NCBI GenBank assembly: GCA_900553355.1 | Contig: USDK01000035.1 | Location: 1 to 31,523, forward strand | DNA: 31,523 nucleotides | Origin: an uncultured Lachnospiraceae bacterium | GTDB taxonomy: Bacteria > Bacillota > Clostridia > Lachnospirales > Lachnospiraceae | Direction of reading: 5' to 3' | In this document: piece by piece, positions 8,602 to 16,310 of the stretch | Layout: each line of letters starts with the position of its first letter | How positions within the stretch are numbered: position 1 is the stretch's first letter | Made by a program: the position numbers and the translations under genes | Notes under the pieces: generated by a model | The model's database searches: none | Seen by the model: the letters and a program-made list of their open reading frames with translations, nothing else | Told to the model about the DNA's origin: nothing

Positions 8602-8910
8602 ATGTACGCATTAGCATCACAGGGCTCTGGCGGAAGCTGGGTATTGCTGATTCTGGTATATGCAGTAATCTTCGCAGGCTTCTGGTTTATCTTTATCAGA
8701 CCGCAGAGGAAGGAACAGAAAAGAGTTCAGGCGATGATTTCTGAGATGGAAGTGGGAGATACCGTTTTGACTACCAGTGGTTTTTATGGAGTTATCATTG
8801 ATATCAGCGATGATGATATCATTGTAGAGTTTGGAAGCAACCGTAACTGCCGTATTCCTATGCAGAAAGCAGCAGTTGCTCAGGTAGAAAAGGCTTCTGC
8901 ATCAGAATAA
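8602..8910 (+). CDS. yajC: Preprotein translocase accessory subunit YajC
   Basis: YajC is a small single-pass membrane protein that associates with SecDF and the SecYEG translocon. The 102-residue product has one hydrophobic segment at about residues 12-32 (VLLILVYAVIFAGFWFIFI), followed by the family signature RPQRKEQKR and a soluble domain with GDTVLTTSGFYGVI. The start follows a strong AGGAGGAATTAAT ribosome site. In many bacteria secD and secF follow; here a factor-independent terminator comes directly after the stop and pflB is next, so secDF must be elsewhere. Confidence 0.95.
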   Translation: MYALASQGSGGSWVLLILVYAVIFAGFWFIFIRPQRKEQKRVQAMISEMEVGDTVLTTSGFYGVIIDISDDDIIVEFGSNRNCRIPMQKAAVAQVEKASASE

Positions 8911-8924
8911 CTTAAAAAGAAGGG

Positions 8925-8950
8925 GACACTGCATACGCAGTGTCTTTTTT
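8925..8950 (+). terminator. Rho-independent terminator after yajC
   Basis: A perfect eight-base-pair stem (GACACTGC / GCAGTGTC) with an ATAC loop is followed by six T residues. It lies 14 bases after the yajC stop and separates it from the pfl operon. Confidence 0.93.
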
Positions 8951-8969
8951 GTATAAAATCAAGTACAAC

Positions 8970-9007
8970 ATCAAAAACGATAACTATTATCAAAATAATG
9001 CTTGATG
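8970..9007. promoter_or_regulatory. Cluster of ATCAA half-sites upstream of pflB, possible operator
   Basis: ATCAAAA occurs directly repeated at 8970 and 8989 (19 bases, about two helical turns), and its inverse TTGAT at 9002-9006 overlaps the -35 of the pflB promoter. Between them is a small dyad, GATAA-CTA-TTATC (8979-8991). The arrangement looks like a regulator binding region, but I cannot name the regulator. Confidence 0.35.
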
Positions 9008-9030
9008 TTTGAAATCGGGAATGTTATACT
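9002..9030 (+). promoter_or_regulatory. Probable strong promoter of the pfl operon (extended -10)
   Basis: TTGATG (9002-9007), a 17-base spacer, and TATACT (9025-9030) preceded by TG at 9022-9023 form an extended -10 promoter. The ribosome site AAAGGAGA follows close to the pflB ATG. A strong promoter fits an abundant fermentation enzyme. Confidence 0.75.
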
Positions 9031-9072
9031 GACGTCGGAACAAAGAACAGAGTCACGAAAGGAGAAAGTGAA

Positions 9073-11325
9073 ATGGCACACTTCGAACAATGGGCCGGAT
9101 TTCAGGGAGAAAACTGGAGAAAGTCTGTAGATGTCCGCAATTTTATTCAGGAAAACTATACCATGTATGATGGAGACGAGTCATTCCTGGAAGGACCGAC
9201 AGAAGCAACAGACCGCTTATGGGGAAAACTCCAGGAATTACAGAAAGAGGAGCGCGCGAAAGGCGGCGTTCTTGACATGGAGACAGAGGTGGTTTCCGGA
9301 CTGACCTCTTATGGACCAGGATATATCAGCGAAGAGTTAAAGGATCTGGAGCAGGTGGTAGGACTCCAGACGGACAAACCTCTGAAGCGTGCGTTCATGC
9401 CTTATGGTGGCATCAAGATGGCAGAGCAGGCATGTACGACTTATGGCTATCAGCCAAGCGAAAAGCTGCATGAGATTTTTACAAAATACCATAAGACTCA
9501 TAACCAGGGAGTTTTTGATATCTATACACCAGAGATGAAAAAGGCACGTCACAACAAGATCATCACTGGATTGCCGGACACCTACGGCAGAGGCCGCATT
9601 GTTGGAGATTACCGCAGAGTGGCGCTGTATGGGATCGATTACCTGATCGAGAAAAAACAGTATGATTTTGAGCGTTATGCAAGACACGGCATGAAGGGGA
9701 CAGATTTCCGCCTTCGTGAAGAGATCGCAGATCAGATCCGCGCCCTGAATGAGATGAAAGAGATGGCCGAGATTTACGGATACGATATTTCCCGTCCGGC
9801 CGGAAATGCGAAGGAAGCAGTTCAGTGGCTGTATTTCGGTTATCTGGCAGCAATCAAGACTCAGAACGGCGCAGCCATGAGTGTGGGACGTATTTCTACT
9901 TTCCTTGATATTTATATTGAAAGAGATATGAAAGCTGGAAAGCTGACAGAAAAAGAGGCCCAGGAACTGATCGATCATCTGGTCATGAAGTTCCGTATGG
10001 TAAAATTTGCGAGAATTCCATCTTATAATGAGCTGTTTTCCGGTGACCCGGTTTGGGCGACCCTGGAGATGGCAGGACTTGGACAGGACGGCCGTTCTAT
10101 GGTGACCAAGAACGACTACCGTTTCCTTCATACACTGGAAAACATGGGACCGGCTCCGGAGCCGAACCTGACCGTGCTGTATTCTTCCAGACTGCCGGAG
10201 AACTTCAAGAAATATGCGGCGATGGTTTCTGTGAAGACAAGCTCTGTGCAGTACGAAAATGATGATGTGATGCGTCCGGTATGGGGAGACGATTATTCCA
10301 TCTGCTGCTGTGTATCTGCAACCCAGACCGGAAAGGAGATCCAGTTCTTCGGGGCAAGAGCCAATCTGGCAAAATGTCTGCTCTACGCGATCAATGGCGG
10401 CGTGGATGAGAAGACAAAGGTACAGGTAGGACCGGCATACCGGCCGATCACTTCTGAATATCTGGATTTTGACGAGGTCATGGAACGTTATGATGACATG
10501 ATGGAGTGGCTGAGCAAGCTGTATGTGGATACACTGAACATGATTCACTATATGCATGACAAGTATTATTATGAGGCGGCAGAGATGGCTTTGATTGACA
10601 CAGATGTAAGACGTACCTTTGCAACGGGTATCGCAGGATTTTCCCATGTAGTTGACTCTCTGTGCGCGATCAAGTATGCCAAGGTAAAACCTGTCCGTGA
10701 CGAGGACGGCGTGGCTGTTGATTTTGAGATTGAAGGTGATTTCCCAAGATATGGAAATGACGATGACCGTGCGGATGACCTGGCAATCTGGCTTCTGAAG
10801 ACATTCATGCACAAGCTGAGCAAGTGCCACACCTACCGTAATTCCGAGCCTACCACGTCCATCCTGACCATTACCTCCAACGTGGTGTATGGAAAGGCTA
10901 CCGGTTCTCTTCCGGATGGAAGAAAGGGCGGAGAACCGCTGGCGCCAGGAGCAAATCCGTCTTACGGTGCAGAGAAGAGCGGTCTTCTTGCTTCTCTGAA
11001 TTCGGTCGCAAAGCTGCCGTATGAGCTGGCGCTCGACGGTATCTCCAACACCCAGACCATCAGCCCGGGTGCGCTGGGACACAGTGATGAAGAGCGCAGT
11101 GAAAATCTGGTTCACATCATGGACGGATATTTTGACAGAGGAGCACATCACCTGAATGTTAATGTGTTTGGAACCGAGAAGCTGATCGATGCTATGGAAC
11201 ATCCGGAGAAACCGGAATATGCAAACTTTACGATTCGTGTATCAGGCTATGCTGTGAAGTTCATCGACCTGACCCGCGAGCAGCAGCTGGACGTTATTGC
11301 AAGAACCTGCCACGATCGTATGTAA
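9073..11325 (+). CDS. pflB: Formate C-acetyltransferase (pyruvate formate-lyase)
   Basis: Pyruvate formate-lyase is a glycyl-radical enzyme that splits pyruvate into acetyl-CoA and formate under anaerobic conditions. The 750-residue length is typical of genuine PFL. The active-site cysteines appear in SICCCVSATQ (Cys411-413), and the radical glycine is Gly725 in RVSGYAVKF, 26 residues from the C-terminus. The ending IARTCHDRM matches the family closely. These features favour PFL over glycerol or choline lyase relatives. The activating enzyme gene lies 24 bases downstream, completing the pair. Codons are strongly biased, as expected for high expression. Confidence 0.97.
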   Translation: MAHFEQWAGFQGENWRKSVDVRNFIQENYTMYDGDESFLEGPTEATDRLWGKLQELQKEERAKGGVLDMETEVVSGLTSYGPGYISEELKDLEQVVGLQTDKPLKRAFMPYGGIKMAEQACTTYGYQPSEKLHEIFTKYHKTHNQGVFDIYTPEMKKARHNKIITGLPDTYGRGRIVGDYRRVALYGIDYLIEKKQYDFERYARHGMKGTDFRLREEIADQIRALNEMKEMAEIYGYDISRPAGNAKEAVQWLYFGYLAAIKTQNGAAMSVGRISTFLDIYIERDMKAGKLTEKEAQELIDHLVMKFRMVKFARIPSYNELFSGDPVWATLEMAGLGQDGRSMVTKNDYRFLHTLENMGPAPEPNLTVLYSSRLPENFKKYAAMVSVKTSSVQYENDDVMRPVWGDDYSICCCVSATQTGKEIQFFGARANLAKCLLYAINGGVDEKTKVQVGPAYRPITSEYLDFDEVMERYDDMMEWLSKLYVDTLNMIHYMHDKYYYEAAEMALIDTDVRRTFATGIAGFSHVVDSLCAIKYAKVKPVRDEDGVAVDFEIEGDFPRYGNDDDRADDLAIWLLKTFMHKLSKCHTYRNSEPTTSILTITSNVVYGKATGSLPDGRKGGEPLAPGANPSYGAEKSGLLASLNSVAKLPYELALDGISNTQTISPGALGHSDEERSENLVHIMDGYFDRGAHHLNVNVFGTEKLIDAMEHPEKPEYANFTIRVSGYAVKFIDLTREQQLDVIARTCHDRM

Positions 11326-11349
11326 TCTTTAATAAAAGGAGCAAAGACT

Positions 11350-12090
11350 ATGACAAAGGGGTATATCCACTCTCTGGAAAGTTTTGGCTCTGTAGACGGT
11401 CCGGGAGTCCGGTATGTGATCTTTACCGCAGGCTGTGCCATGAGGTGCCAGTTCTGTCATAATCCGGATACCTGGAAAATGCAGTCAGGGACTCTGTATA
11501 CCGCAGATGAATTGATAGAAAAAGCATTGAGATACCGCTCTTACTGGGGAAGTAAGGGCGGTATTACCGTAAGTGGGGGAGAACCCCTTCTGCAGATCGA
11601 CTTTTTAACAGAGCTTTTTGGAAGAGCAAAAGAAGAGGGAATTCATACGACGCTGGATACCAGCGGCAGTCCGTTCACAAGGGAAGAACCTTTTTTTGGA
11701 AAGTTCCGTGCCTTGATGGAGGTGACGGATCTTGTGATGCTGGATATCAAACAGATTGATGACCAGGCTCACAGACAGTTGACAGGATGTACAAATCAGA
11801 ATATTCTGGATATGGCAGGATATTTATCTGAGATCGGGAAATCAGTATGGATCCGTCATGTCCTGGTGCCGGAGCGCAGTGATAAAGATGAATATTTATA
11901 CCGTCTCAGGGATTTTATCCGGACTCTGGACAACGTGGAAAAGGTAGAGGTTCTTCCTTATCACACGCTGGGCGTTTACAAGTGGAAGGAGCTGGGGATG
12001 GAATATCCGCTGGAAGGGATTGACCCTCCGTCGAGGGAACGGGTTGAAAATGCAGAGAAAATCCTGGAAACTGAAAAATATCAGAAATGA
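11350..12090 (+). CDS. pflA: Pyruvate formate-lyase activating enzyme (radical SAM)
   Basis: PflA is a radical SAM enzyme that generates the glycyl radical on PflB. The product has 246 residues. The iron-sulfur motif CX3CX2C is CAMRCQFC (Cys29, Cys33, Cys36), preceded by SFGSVDGPGVRYVIF and followed by HNPDTW, both characteristic of PflA. The GGEP motif for SAM binding is present as VSGGEPLLQ. The short length, with no extra ferredoxin-type cluster insert, distinguishes it from activases of other glycyl-radical enzymes. The ATG follows an AAAAGGAGCAAAG ribosome site; the next gene begins nine bases after the stop. Confidence 0.97.
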   Translation: MTKGYIHSLESFGSVDGPGVRYVIFTAGCAMRCQFCHNPDTWKMQSGTLYTADELIEKALRYRSYWGSKGGITVSGGEPLLQIDFLTELFGRAKEEGIHTTLDTSGSPFTREEPFFGKFRALMEVTDLVMLDIKQIDDQAHRQLTGCTNQNILDMAGYLSEIGKSVWIRHVLVPERSDKDEYLYRLRDFIRTLDNVEKVEVLPYHTLGVYKWKELGMEYPLEGIDPPSRERVENAEKILETEKYQK

Positions 12091-12099
12091 GGTGGGCGT

Positions 12100-12921
12100 A
12101 TGATTAATTATTCGGAAGATCCGAATCGTCTGTATCATATCCAGACGGCGAAAGGAGAAGTCGGCCGTTATGTGATTCTTCCCGGGGATCCGGGGAGGTG
12201 TGAAAAGATAGCAACTTATCTGGAAGATCCGGTTCTGATCGCAAGAAACCGGGAATATGTGACCTATACCGGTTATCTGGACGGCGAGAAGGTCAGTGTG
12301 ACTTCCACAGGGATCGGCGGCCCGTCGGCGGCAATAGCCATGGAAGAGCTGGTACGGTGCGGGGCAGATACCTTTCTGCGTGTCGGGACCAGCGGCGGGA
12401 TGCAAAGAGAGGTCAAAAGCGGTGATATCGTGGTGGCTACAGGGGCCATCCGTATGGAAGGTACCAGCCGGGAATATGCGCCCATTGAATATCCGGCAGT
12501 GGCAGATTATGAGGTGACGGAAGCTCTGATCCGTGCGGCCGCCGGGACAGCCGGAAAGGGAGAATGTGTCTGCCATGTGGGAGTGGTCCAGTGTAAGGAT
12601 TCCTTTTATGGACAGCATACTCCTGAGACCAAGCCGGTGGGCTATGAGCTGATGAATAAGTGGGATGCCTGGGTCCGCTGTGGATGTCTGGCGTCGGAGA
12701 TGGAGTCGGCTGCATTATTTATCGTCGGAAGCACGCTCAGGGTCCGTGTGGGAACCGTTCTTCTGGTGGTGGCAAATCAGGAGCGGGCAAAGCTTGGACT
12801 TCCTAATCCGGTGGTTCATGATACCAGCCTTCCGATCCGCACGGCAGTCGAGGCGATACGGCTTCTGATCAGGAAGGACAGAGAGGTTGAAGAGAAAGGG
12901 GAGGGAAGAAAGAATGAGTAA
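12100..12921 (+). CDS. udp: Nucleoside phosphorylase, probably uridine phosphorylase
   Basis: The enzyme should cleave uridine with phosphate to uracil and ribose 1-phosphate. The 273-residue protein has the NP-I family pattern: VILPGDPGRCEKIA near the N-terminus, STGIGGPSAAIAMEEL, RVGTSGGMQ for phosphate binding, and a MESAALF motif for the nucleoside sugar. The overall pattern is closest to uridine phosphorylase, but purine or mixed specificity cannot be excluded by reading. It follows pflA by nine bases, has a GAGGTGGGCG ribosome site, and its last eight bases overlap cdd. Together with cytidine deaminase it would convert cytidine through uridine to uracil. Confidence 0.87.
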   Translation: MINYSEDPNRLYHIQTAKGEVGRYVILPGDPGRCEKIATYLEDPVLIARNREYVTYTGYLDGEKVSVTSTGIGGPSAAIAMEELVRCGADTFLRVGTSGGMQREVKSGDIVVATGAIRMEGTSREYAPIEYPAVADYEVTEALIRAAAGTAGKGECVCHVGVVQCKDSFYGQHTPETKPVGYELMNKWDAWVRCGCLASEMESAALFIVGSTLRVRVGTVLLVVANQERAKLGLPNPVVHDTSLPIRTAVEAIRLLIRKDREVEEKGEGRKNE

Positions 12922-13345
12922 GAGAGAGCTTCCCATTCCGGAAATGATACGAAGGGCTTTTTTGGCCCTTCCTTTTGCATATGCACCTTATTCCGGGTTT
13001 AAGGTGGCGGCTGCGCTTCTTACGAAAGATGGAGAAATCTATACGGGATGCAATATTGAAAATGCAGCGTTCGGACCTGGAAACTGTGCGGAGCGCACGG
13101 CTATTTTCAAGGCGGTAAGCGAAGGAAAACGGGATTTTCTTGCTATCTGTATCGTAAATGAGAACCAGGATGGCGGACATGATTTCTGCCCGCCCTGCGG
13201 AGTCTGCAGACAGGTAATGGCGGAATTCTGCGATCCGGAAAGTTTCCAGATTATTCTGGCAAAATCAGAGGAGTTGTATGAAGTTTATACGCTGGGCGAG
13301 CTGTTGCCACAGGGATTTGGTCCAGGATACCTAAAAAGTGAATGA
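12914..13345 (+). CDS. cdd: Cytidine deaminase
   Basis: Cytidine deaminase converts cytidine and deoxycytidine to uridine and deoxyuridine. The 143-residue protein is of the small tetrameric type. It shows GCNIENAAFGPGNCAERTA with zinc ligand Cys58 and catalytic Glu60, and CPPCGVCRQ with zinc ligands Cys95 and Cys98. An in-frame TTG start lies at 12887, but the ATG at 12914 follows GGGGAGGG at suitable spacing and gives the ordinary N-terminus. The start lies inside the end of udp, indicating translational coupling, so the two likely act together in pyrimidine nucleoside salvage. Confidence 0.95.
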   Translation: MSKRELPIPEMIRRAFLALPFAYAPYSGFKVAAALLTKDGEIYTGCNIENAAFGPGNCAERTAIFKAVSEGKRDFLAICIVNENQDGGHDFCPPCGVCRQVMAEFCDPESFQIILAKSEELYEVYTLGELLPQGFGPGYLKSE

Positions 13346-13366
13346 ACAATTTAGCAAATTAAAGTC

Positions 13367-13395
13367 TTGAAACATGTATAAAAATGCGATAATAT
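13367..13395 (+). promoter_or_regulatory. Probable promoter of leuB
   Basis: TTGAAA (13367-13372), a 17-base spacer, and TAATAT (13390-13395) lie in the 84-base gap after cdd. The leader of about 30 bases is too short for a T-box or other leader riboswitch. No terminator for the preceding operon is visible in the gap. Confidence 0.6.
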
Positions 13396-13429
13396 AAATG
13401 TTATAGATTTTTTAGGAAGGGTGTAGAAG

Positions 13430-14512
13430 ATGAAGCTGAACATTGGAGTGATCAAAGGGGACGGCATCGGTCCGGAGATCGTGACAGAAGCACAGAAGAT
13501 TCTGAATAAAGTTGCAGAAAAGTACGGACATGAATGTCAATATACAGAGCTCTTGCTTGGCGGAGCATCCATTGATGTACATGGTGTGCCGCTGACAGAT
13601 GAGACGGTGGCGGCGGCAAAAGCATGTGATGCGGTCCTGATGGGATCCATCGGAGGAGATGCGAAGACGTCACCGTGGTACCAGTTAGAACCATCAAAGA
13701 GACCAGAAGCAGGACTCTTAAGGATCCGGAAGGAACTGAATCTGTTCGCGAACTTAAGGCCGGCAGTTCTGTACGATGAACTGAAAGGAGCCTGTCCGCT
13801 GAAAGAGTCCATTACAGAAGGCGGTTTCGACATGATGATCATGCGGGAACTGACCGGAGGATTATATTTCGGTGAACGTAAGACAGTAGAAGAAGATGGG
13901 GTCATGACAGCTTATGACTCGCTTACATATAATGAAAATGAGATCCGGCGGATTGCGAAGCGTGCATTCGATATCGCGATGAAGCGAAGAAAAAAAGTGA
14001 CCAGCGTAGACAAGGCAAACGTACTGGACTCCTCCAGACTCTGGAGAAAAGTAGTAGAAGAAGTGGCCGGGGAGTACCCGGAAGTGACGCTGGAGCATAT
14101 GCTGGTAGACAATTGTGCCATGCAGTTGGTCAGAGATCCGAAACAGTTCGACGTGATCCTGACAGAGAACATGTTCGGAGATATTTTGTCTGACGAGGCC
14201 AGCATGGTGACAGGATCCATCGGAATGCTTGCAAGCGCCAGCCTAAACGAGACAAAGTTCGGACTATATGAGCCAAGCGGCGGATCCGCGCCGGATATTG
14301 CAGGAAAAGGAATCGCCAATCCTATCGCGACGATTCTGTCCGCGGCCATGATGCTGCGGTTCAGCTTCGATCTCGATCAGGAGGCAGATGATATCGAGAA
14401 CGCAGTAGAAAAAGTATTAAAAGACGGCTATCGCACCATCGATATTATGTCAGAAGGAAAGACACAGATCGGAACCGAAAAAATGGGAGATCTGATTGCA
14501 AGTTACATATAG
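13430..14512 (+). CDS. leuB: 3-isopropylmalate dehydrogenase
   Basis: LeuB oxidises and decarboxylates 3-isopropylmalate in leucine synthesis, using NAD. The 360-residue product starts with NIGVIKGDGIGPEIV and has the family's LLRIRKELNLFANLRP arginine motif, RELTGGLYFG, and the metal-binding and dimer region VDNCAMQLVRDPKQFDVILTE followed by NMFGDILSDEASM. These distinguish it from isocitrate and tartrate dehydrogenases. The ATG follows TTAGGAAGGGTG. No leuA, leuC or leuD is in the window, so the rest of the pathway is encoded elsewhere. The stop codon touches the REP-like repeat that separates it from ilvD. Confidence 0.96.
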   Translation: MKLNIGVIKGDGIGPEIVTEAQKILNKVAEKYGHECQYTELLLGGASIDVHGVPLTDETVAAAKACDAVLMGSIGGDAKTSPWYQLEPSKRPEAGLLRIRKELNLFANLRPAVLYDELKGACPLKESITEGGFDMMIMRELTGGLYFGERKTVEEDGVMTAYDSLTYNENEIRRIAKRAFDIAMKRRKKVTSVDKANVLDSSRLWRKVVEEVAGEYPEVTLEHMLVDNCAMQLVRDPKQFDVILTENMFGDILSDEASMVTGSIGMLASASLNETKFGLYEPSGGSAPDIAGKGIANPIATILSAAMMLRFSFDLDQEADDIENAVEKVLKDGYRTIDIMSEGKTQIGTEKMGDLIASYI

Positions 14513-14591
14513 GGACAGGGTAAAACGCAAAAAGGGACACCCTGATCAGCGATTGGGGACGTACCCCTTTTGCAAAGGGGTACGTCCCCAA
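14511..14591. repeat. REP-like palindromic element between leuB and ilvD
   Basis: The element fills the gap from the leuB stop to the ilvD ribosome site. Its core is a perfect inverted repeat with 18-base arms (14553-14570 and 14574-14591) and a three-base loop; each arm contains GGGGACGTACCCC or its complement, itself nearly palindromic. The outer part has GGGACA repeated at 14512 and 14534 and a CAGGGT/ACCCTG stem (14516-14521 with 14539-14544). There is no T-run after the hairpin, so a terminator is unlikely in the plus direction. I infer a mobile palindromic repeat of the REP/RAYT kind; no transposase is present here. Confidence 0.75.
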
Positions 14592-14603
14592 GGAGGTAGT
14601 GAT

Positions 14604-16277
14604 ATGAGAAGTGATACAGTAACAAAAGGAAAACAGCAGGCGCCGCATCGTTCTTTGTTTAATGCACTGGGGCTTACGAAGGAGGAGATGGAACGTCCGC
14701 TGGTGGGAATTGTAAGTTCTTATAATGAGATTGTGCCGGGGCACATGAACCTGGATAAGATTGTGAATGCGGTGAAACAGGGAGTAGCCATGGCAGGCGG
14801 TACGCCGATTGTATTCCCGGCGATTGCGGTTTGTGACGGGATTGCCATGGGGCATATCGGCATGAAGTATTCTCTGGTGACCAGGGATCTGATCGCGGAT
14901 TCTACAGAAGCCATGGCAATGGCTCACCAGTTTGACGCGCTGGTCATGGTACCGAACTGTGACAAGAATGTACCGGGACTTCTGATGGCGGCGGCCAGAA
15001 TTAATGTGCCGACGATCTTTGTCAGTGGCGGCCCGATGCTGGCAGGCCGGGTGAAAGGACAGAAAACCAGCCTTTCCAGTATGTTTGAAGCTGTGGGAGC
15101 CAATGCGGCAGGCAAGATCACAGATGAGGAGCTGCTGGATTATGAAAATAATACCTGTCCGACCTGCGGATCCTGTTCCGGTATGTATACGGCGAACAGC
15201 ATGAACTGTCTGACAGAGGTTCTGGGCATGGGGCTTCGCGGAAACGGCACGATTCCGGCAGTTTATTCAGCCAGAATCCGTCTGGCGAAAGAAGCCGGCA
15301 TGAAAGTCATGGAACTGTGGGAGAAAAATATCTGCCCAAGAGATATCATGACGAAGGAAGCTATCTTAAATGCGCTGACAGTGGATATGGCGCTGGGATG
15401 CTCTACCAACAGTATGCTGCATCTTCCGGCTATCGCTCATGAAGTCGGCATGGATTTTGAGATTGACTTTGCAAATGAGATCAGTGAAAAGACTCCGAAC
15501 CTGTGTCACCTGGCACCGGCAGGCCCGACCTACATTGAAGATCTGAACGCGGCCGGCGGCGTCTATGCTGTGATGGCGGAATTAAATAAAAAAGGACTTT
15601 TACATACAGAATGCATGACGGTAACCGGAAAGACCGTGGGCGAAAATATTGCTGGCGCAGTCAACAAAGATCCGGAGGTTATCCGTCCAATCGACAATCC
15701 ATATACTCCGACCGGAGGTCTGGCCGTGCTGAAAGGAAATCTGGCGCCGGATGGAAGTGTTGTAAAACGTTCTGCTGTGGTTGATGAGATGCTGGTACAT
15801 GAAGGACCAGCCAGAGTCTTTGAATGTGAAGAAGATGCCATCAAGGCTATCAAGGGAGGAAAAATCAATCCTGGCGATGTGGTCGTAATCCGCTATGAAG
15901 GGCCAAAAGGAGGCCCTGGCATGAGAGAAATGCTGAATCCGACCTCTGCCATTGCAGGTATGGGACTGGGATCCAGCGTAGCGCTGATCACGGACGGACG
16001 GTTCAGCGGAGCTTCCAGAGGAGCATCTATCGGACATGTATCGCCGGAAGCGGCAGTAGGCGGCCCGATCGCCCTTGTGGAAGAAGGAGACATTATCAAG
16101 ATCGATATTCCAAAGCTTTCTCTGGAACTGGATGTGTCAGACGAAGAACTGGCTAAGAGAAGAGAAAAATGGCAGCCAAGAGAGCCGAAGGTAACCACAG
16201 GCTATCTTGCACGCTATGCTGCTATGGTAACTTCAGGAAACCGCGGTGCGATCCTGGAAGTGCCTGGAAAGAAATAA
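14604..16277 (+). CDS. ilvD: Dihydroxy-acid dehydratase
   Basis: IlvD dehydrates 2,3-dihydroxy acids to 2-keto acids in isoleucine and valine synthesis, using an iron-sulfur cluster. The 557-residue protein has VPNCDKNVPG and CPTCGSCSGMYTAN with cluster cysteines, plus ALGCSTNSMLHLPAIA and the C-terminal TDGRFSGASRG motif. The frame stays open upstream to 14496 across the hairpin and into leuB, but the ATG at 14604 lies seven bases after a perfect AGGAGG and gives the usual N-terminus (MRSDTVTKG), so it is chosen. The 39-base hairpin ends on the first base of that ribosome site. The ilvB gene follows after 33 bases. Confidence 0.97.
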   Translation: MRSDTVTKGKQQAPHRSLFNALGLTKEEMERPLVGIVSSYNEIVPGHMNLDKIVNAVKQGVAMAGGTPIVFPAIAVCDGIAMGHIGMKYSLVTRDLIADSTEAMAMAHQFDALVMVPNCDKNVPGLLMAAARINVPTIFVSGGPMLAGRVKGQKTSLSSMFEAVGANAAGKITDEELLDYENNTCPTCGSCSGMYTANSMNCLTEVLGMGLRGNGTIPAVYSARIRLAKEAGMKVMELWEKNICPRDIMTKEAILNALTVDMALGCSTNSMLHLPAIAHEVGMDFEIDFANEISEKTPNLCHLAPAGPTYIEDLNAAGGVYAVMAELNKKGLLHTECMTVTGKTVGENIAGAVNKDPEVIRPIDNPYTPTGGLAVLKGNLAPDGSVVKRSAVVDEMLVHEGPARVFECEEDAIKAIKGGKINPGDVVVIRYEGPKGGPGMREMLNPTSAIAGMGLGSSVALITDGRFSGASRGASIGHVSPEAAVGGPIALVEEGDIIKIDIPKLSLELDVSDEELAKRREKWQPREPKVTTGYLARYAAMVTSGNRGAILEVPGKK

Positions 16278-16310
16278 GGAACATTGTTAGAACAGGAGAG
16301 AAGATAAGCT

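Noticed and set aside
8970..9007. Rex (redox) operator upstream of pflB
   Set aside because: The sequence lacks the 7-4-7 dyad of the known Rex consensus (TTGTTAA type); only looser half-sites are present.
9337..11202. A 621-codon open frame on the minus strand opposite pflB
   Set aside because: It is antisense to a clear, highly codon-biased gene, has no recognisable motif and is rich in Ile, His and Ser, as expected for a shadow frame.
12951..12971. GAAGGGC/GCCCTTC hairpin with T-rich loop early in cdd as a terminator or attenuator
   Set aside because: The T-run is in the loop, not after the stem, and it is within conserved coding sequence.
14496..14603. N-terminal extension of ilvD through the palindrome
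   Set aside because: The frame is open by chance; the perfect ribosome site and conserved N-terminus place the start at 14604.
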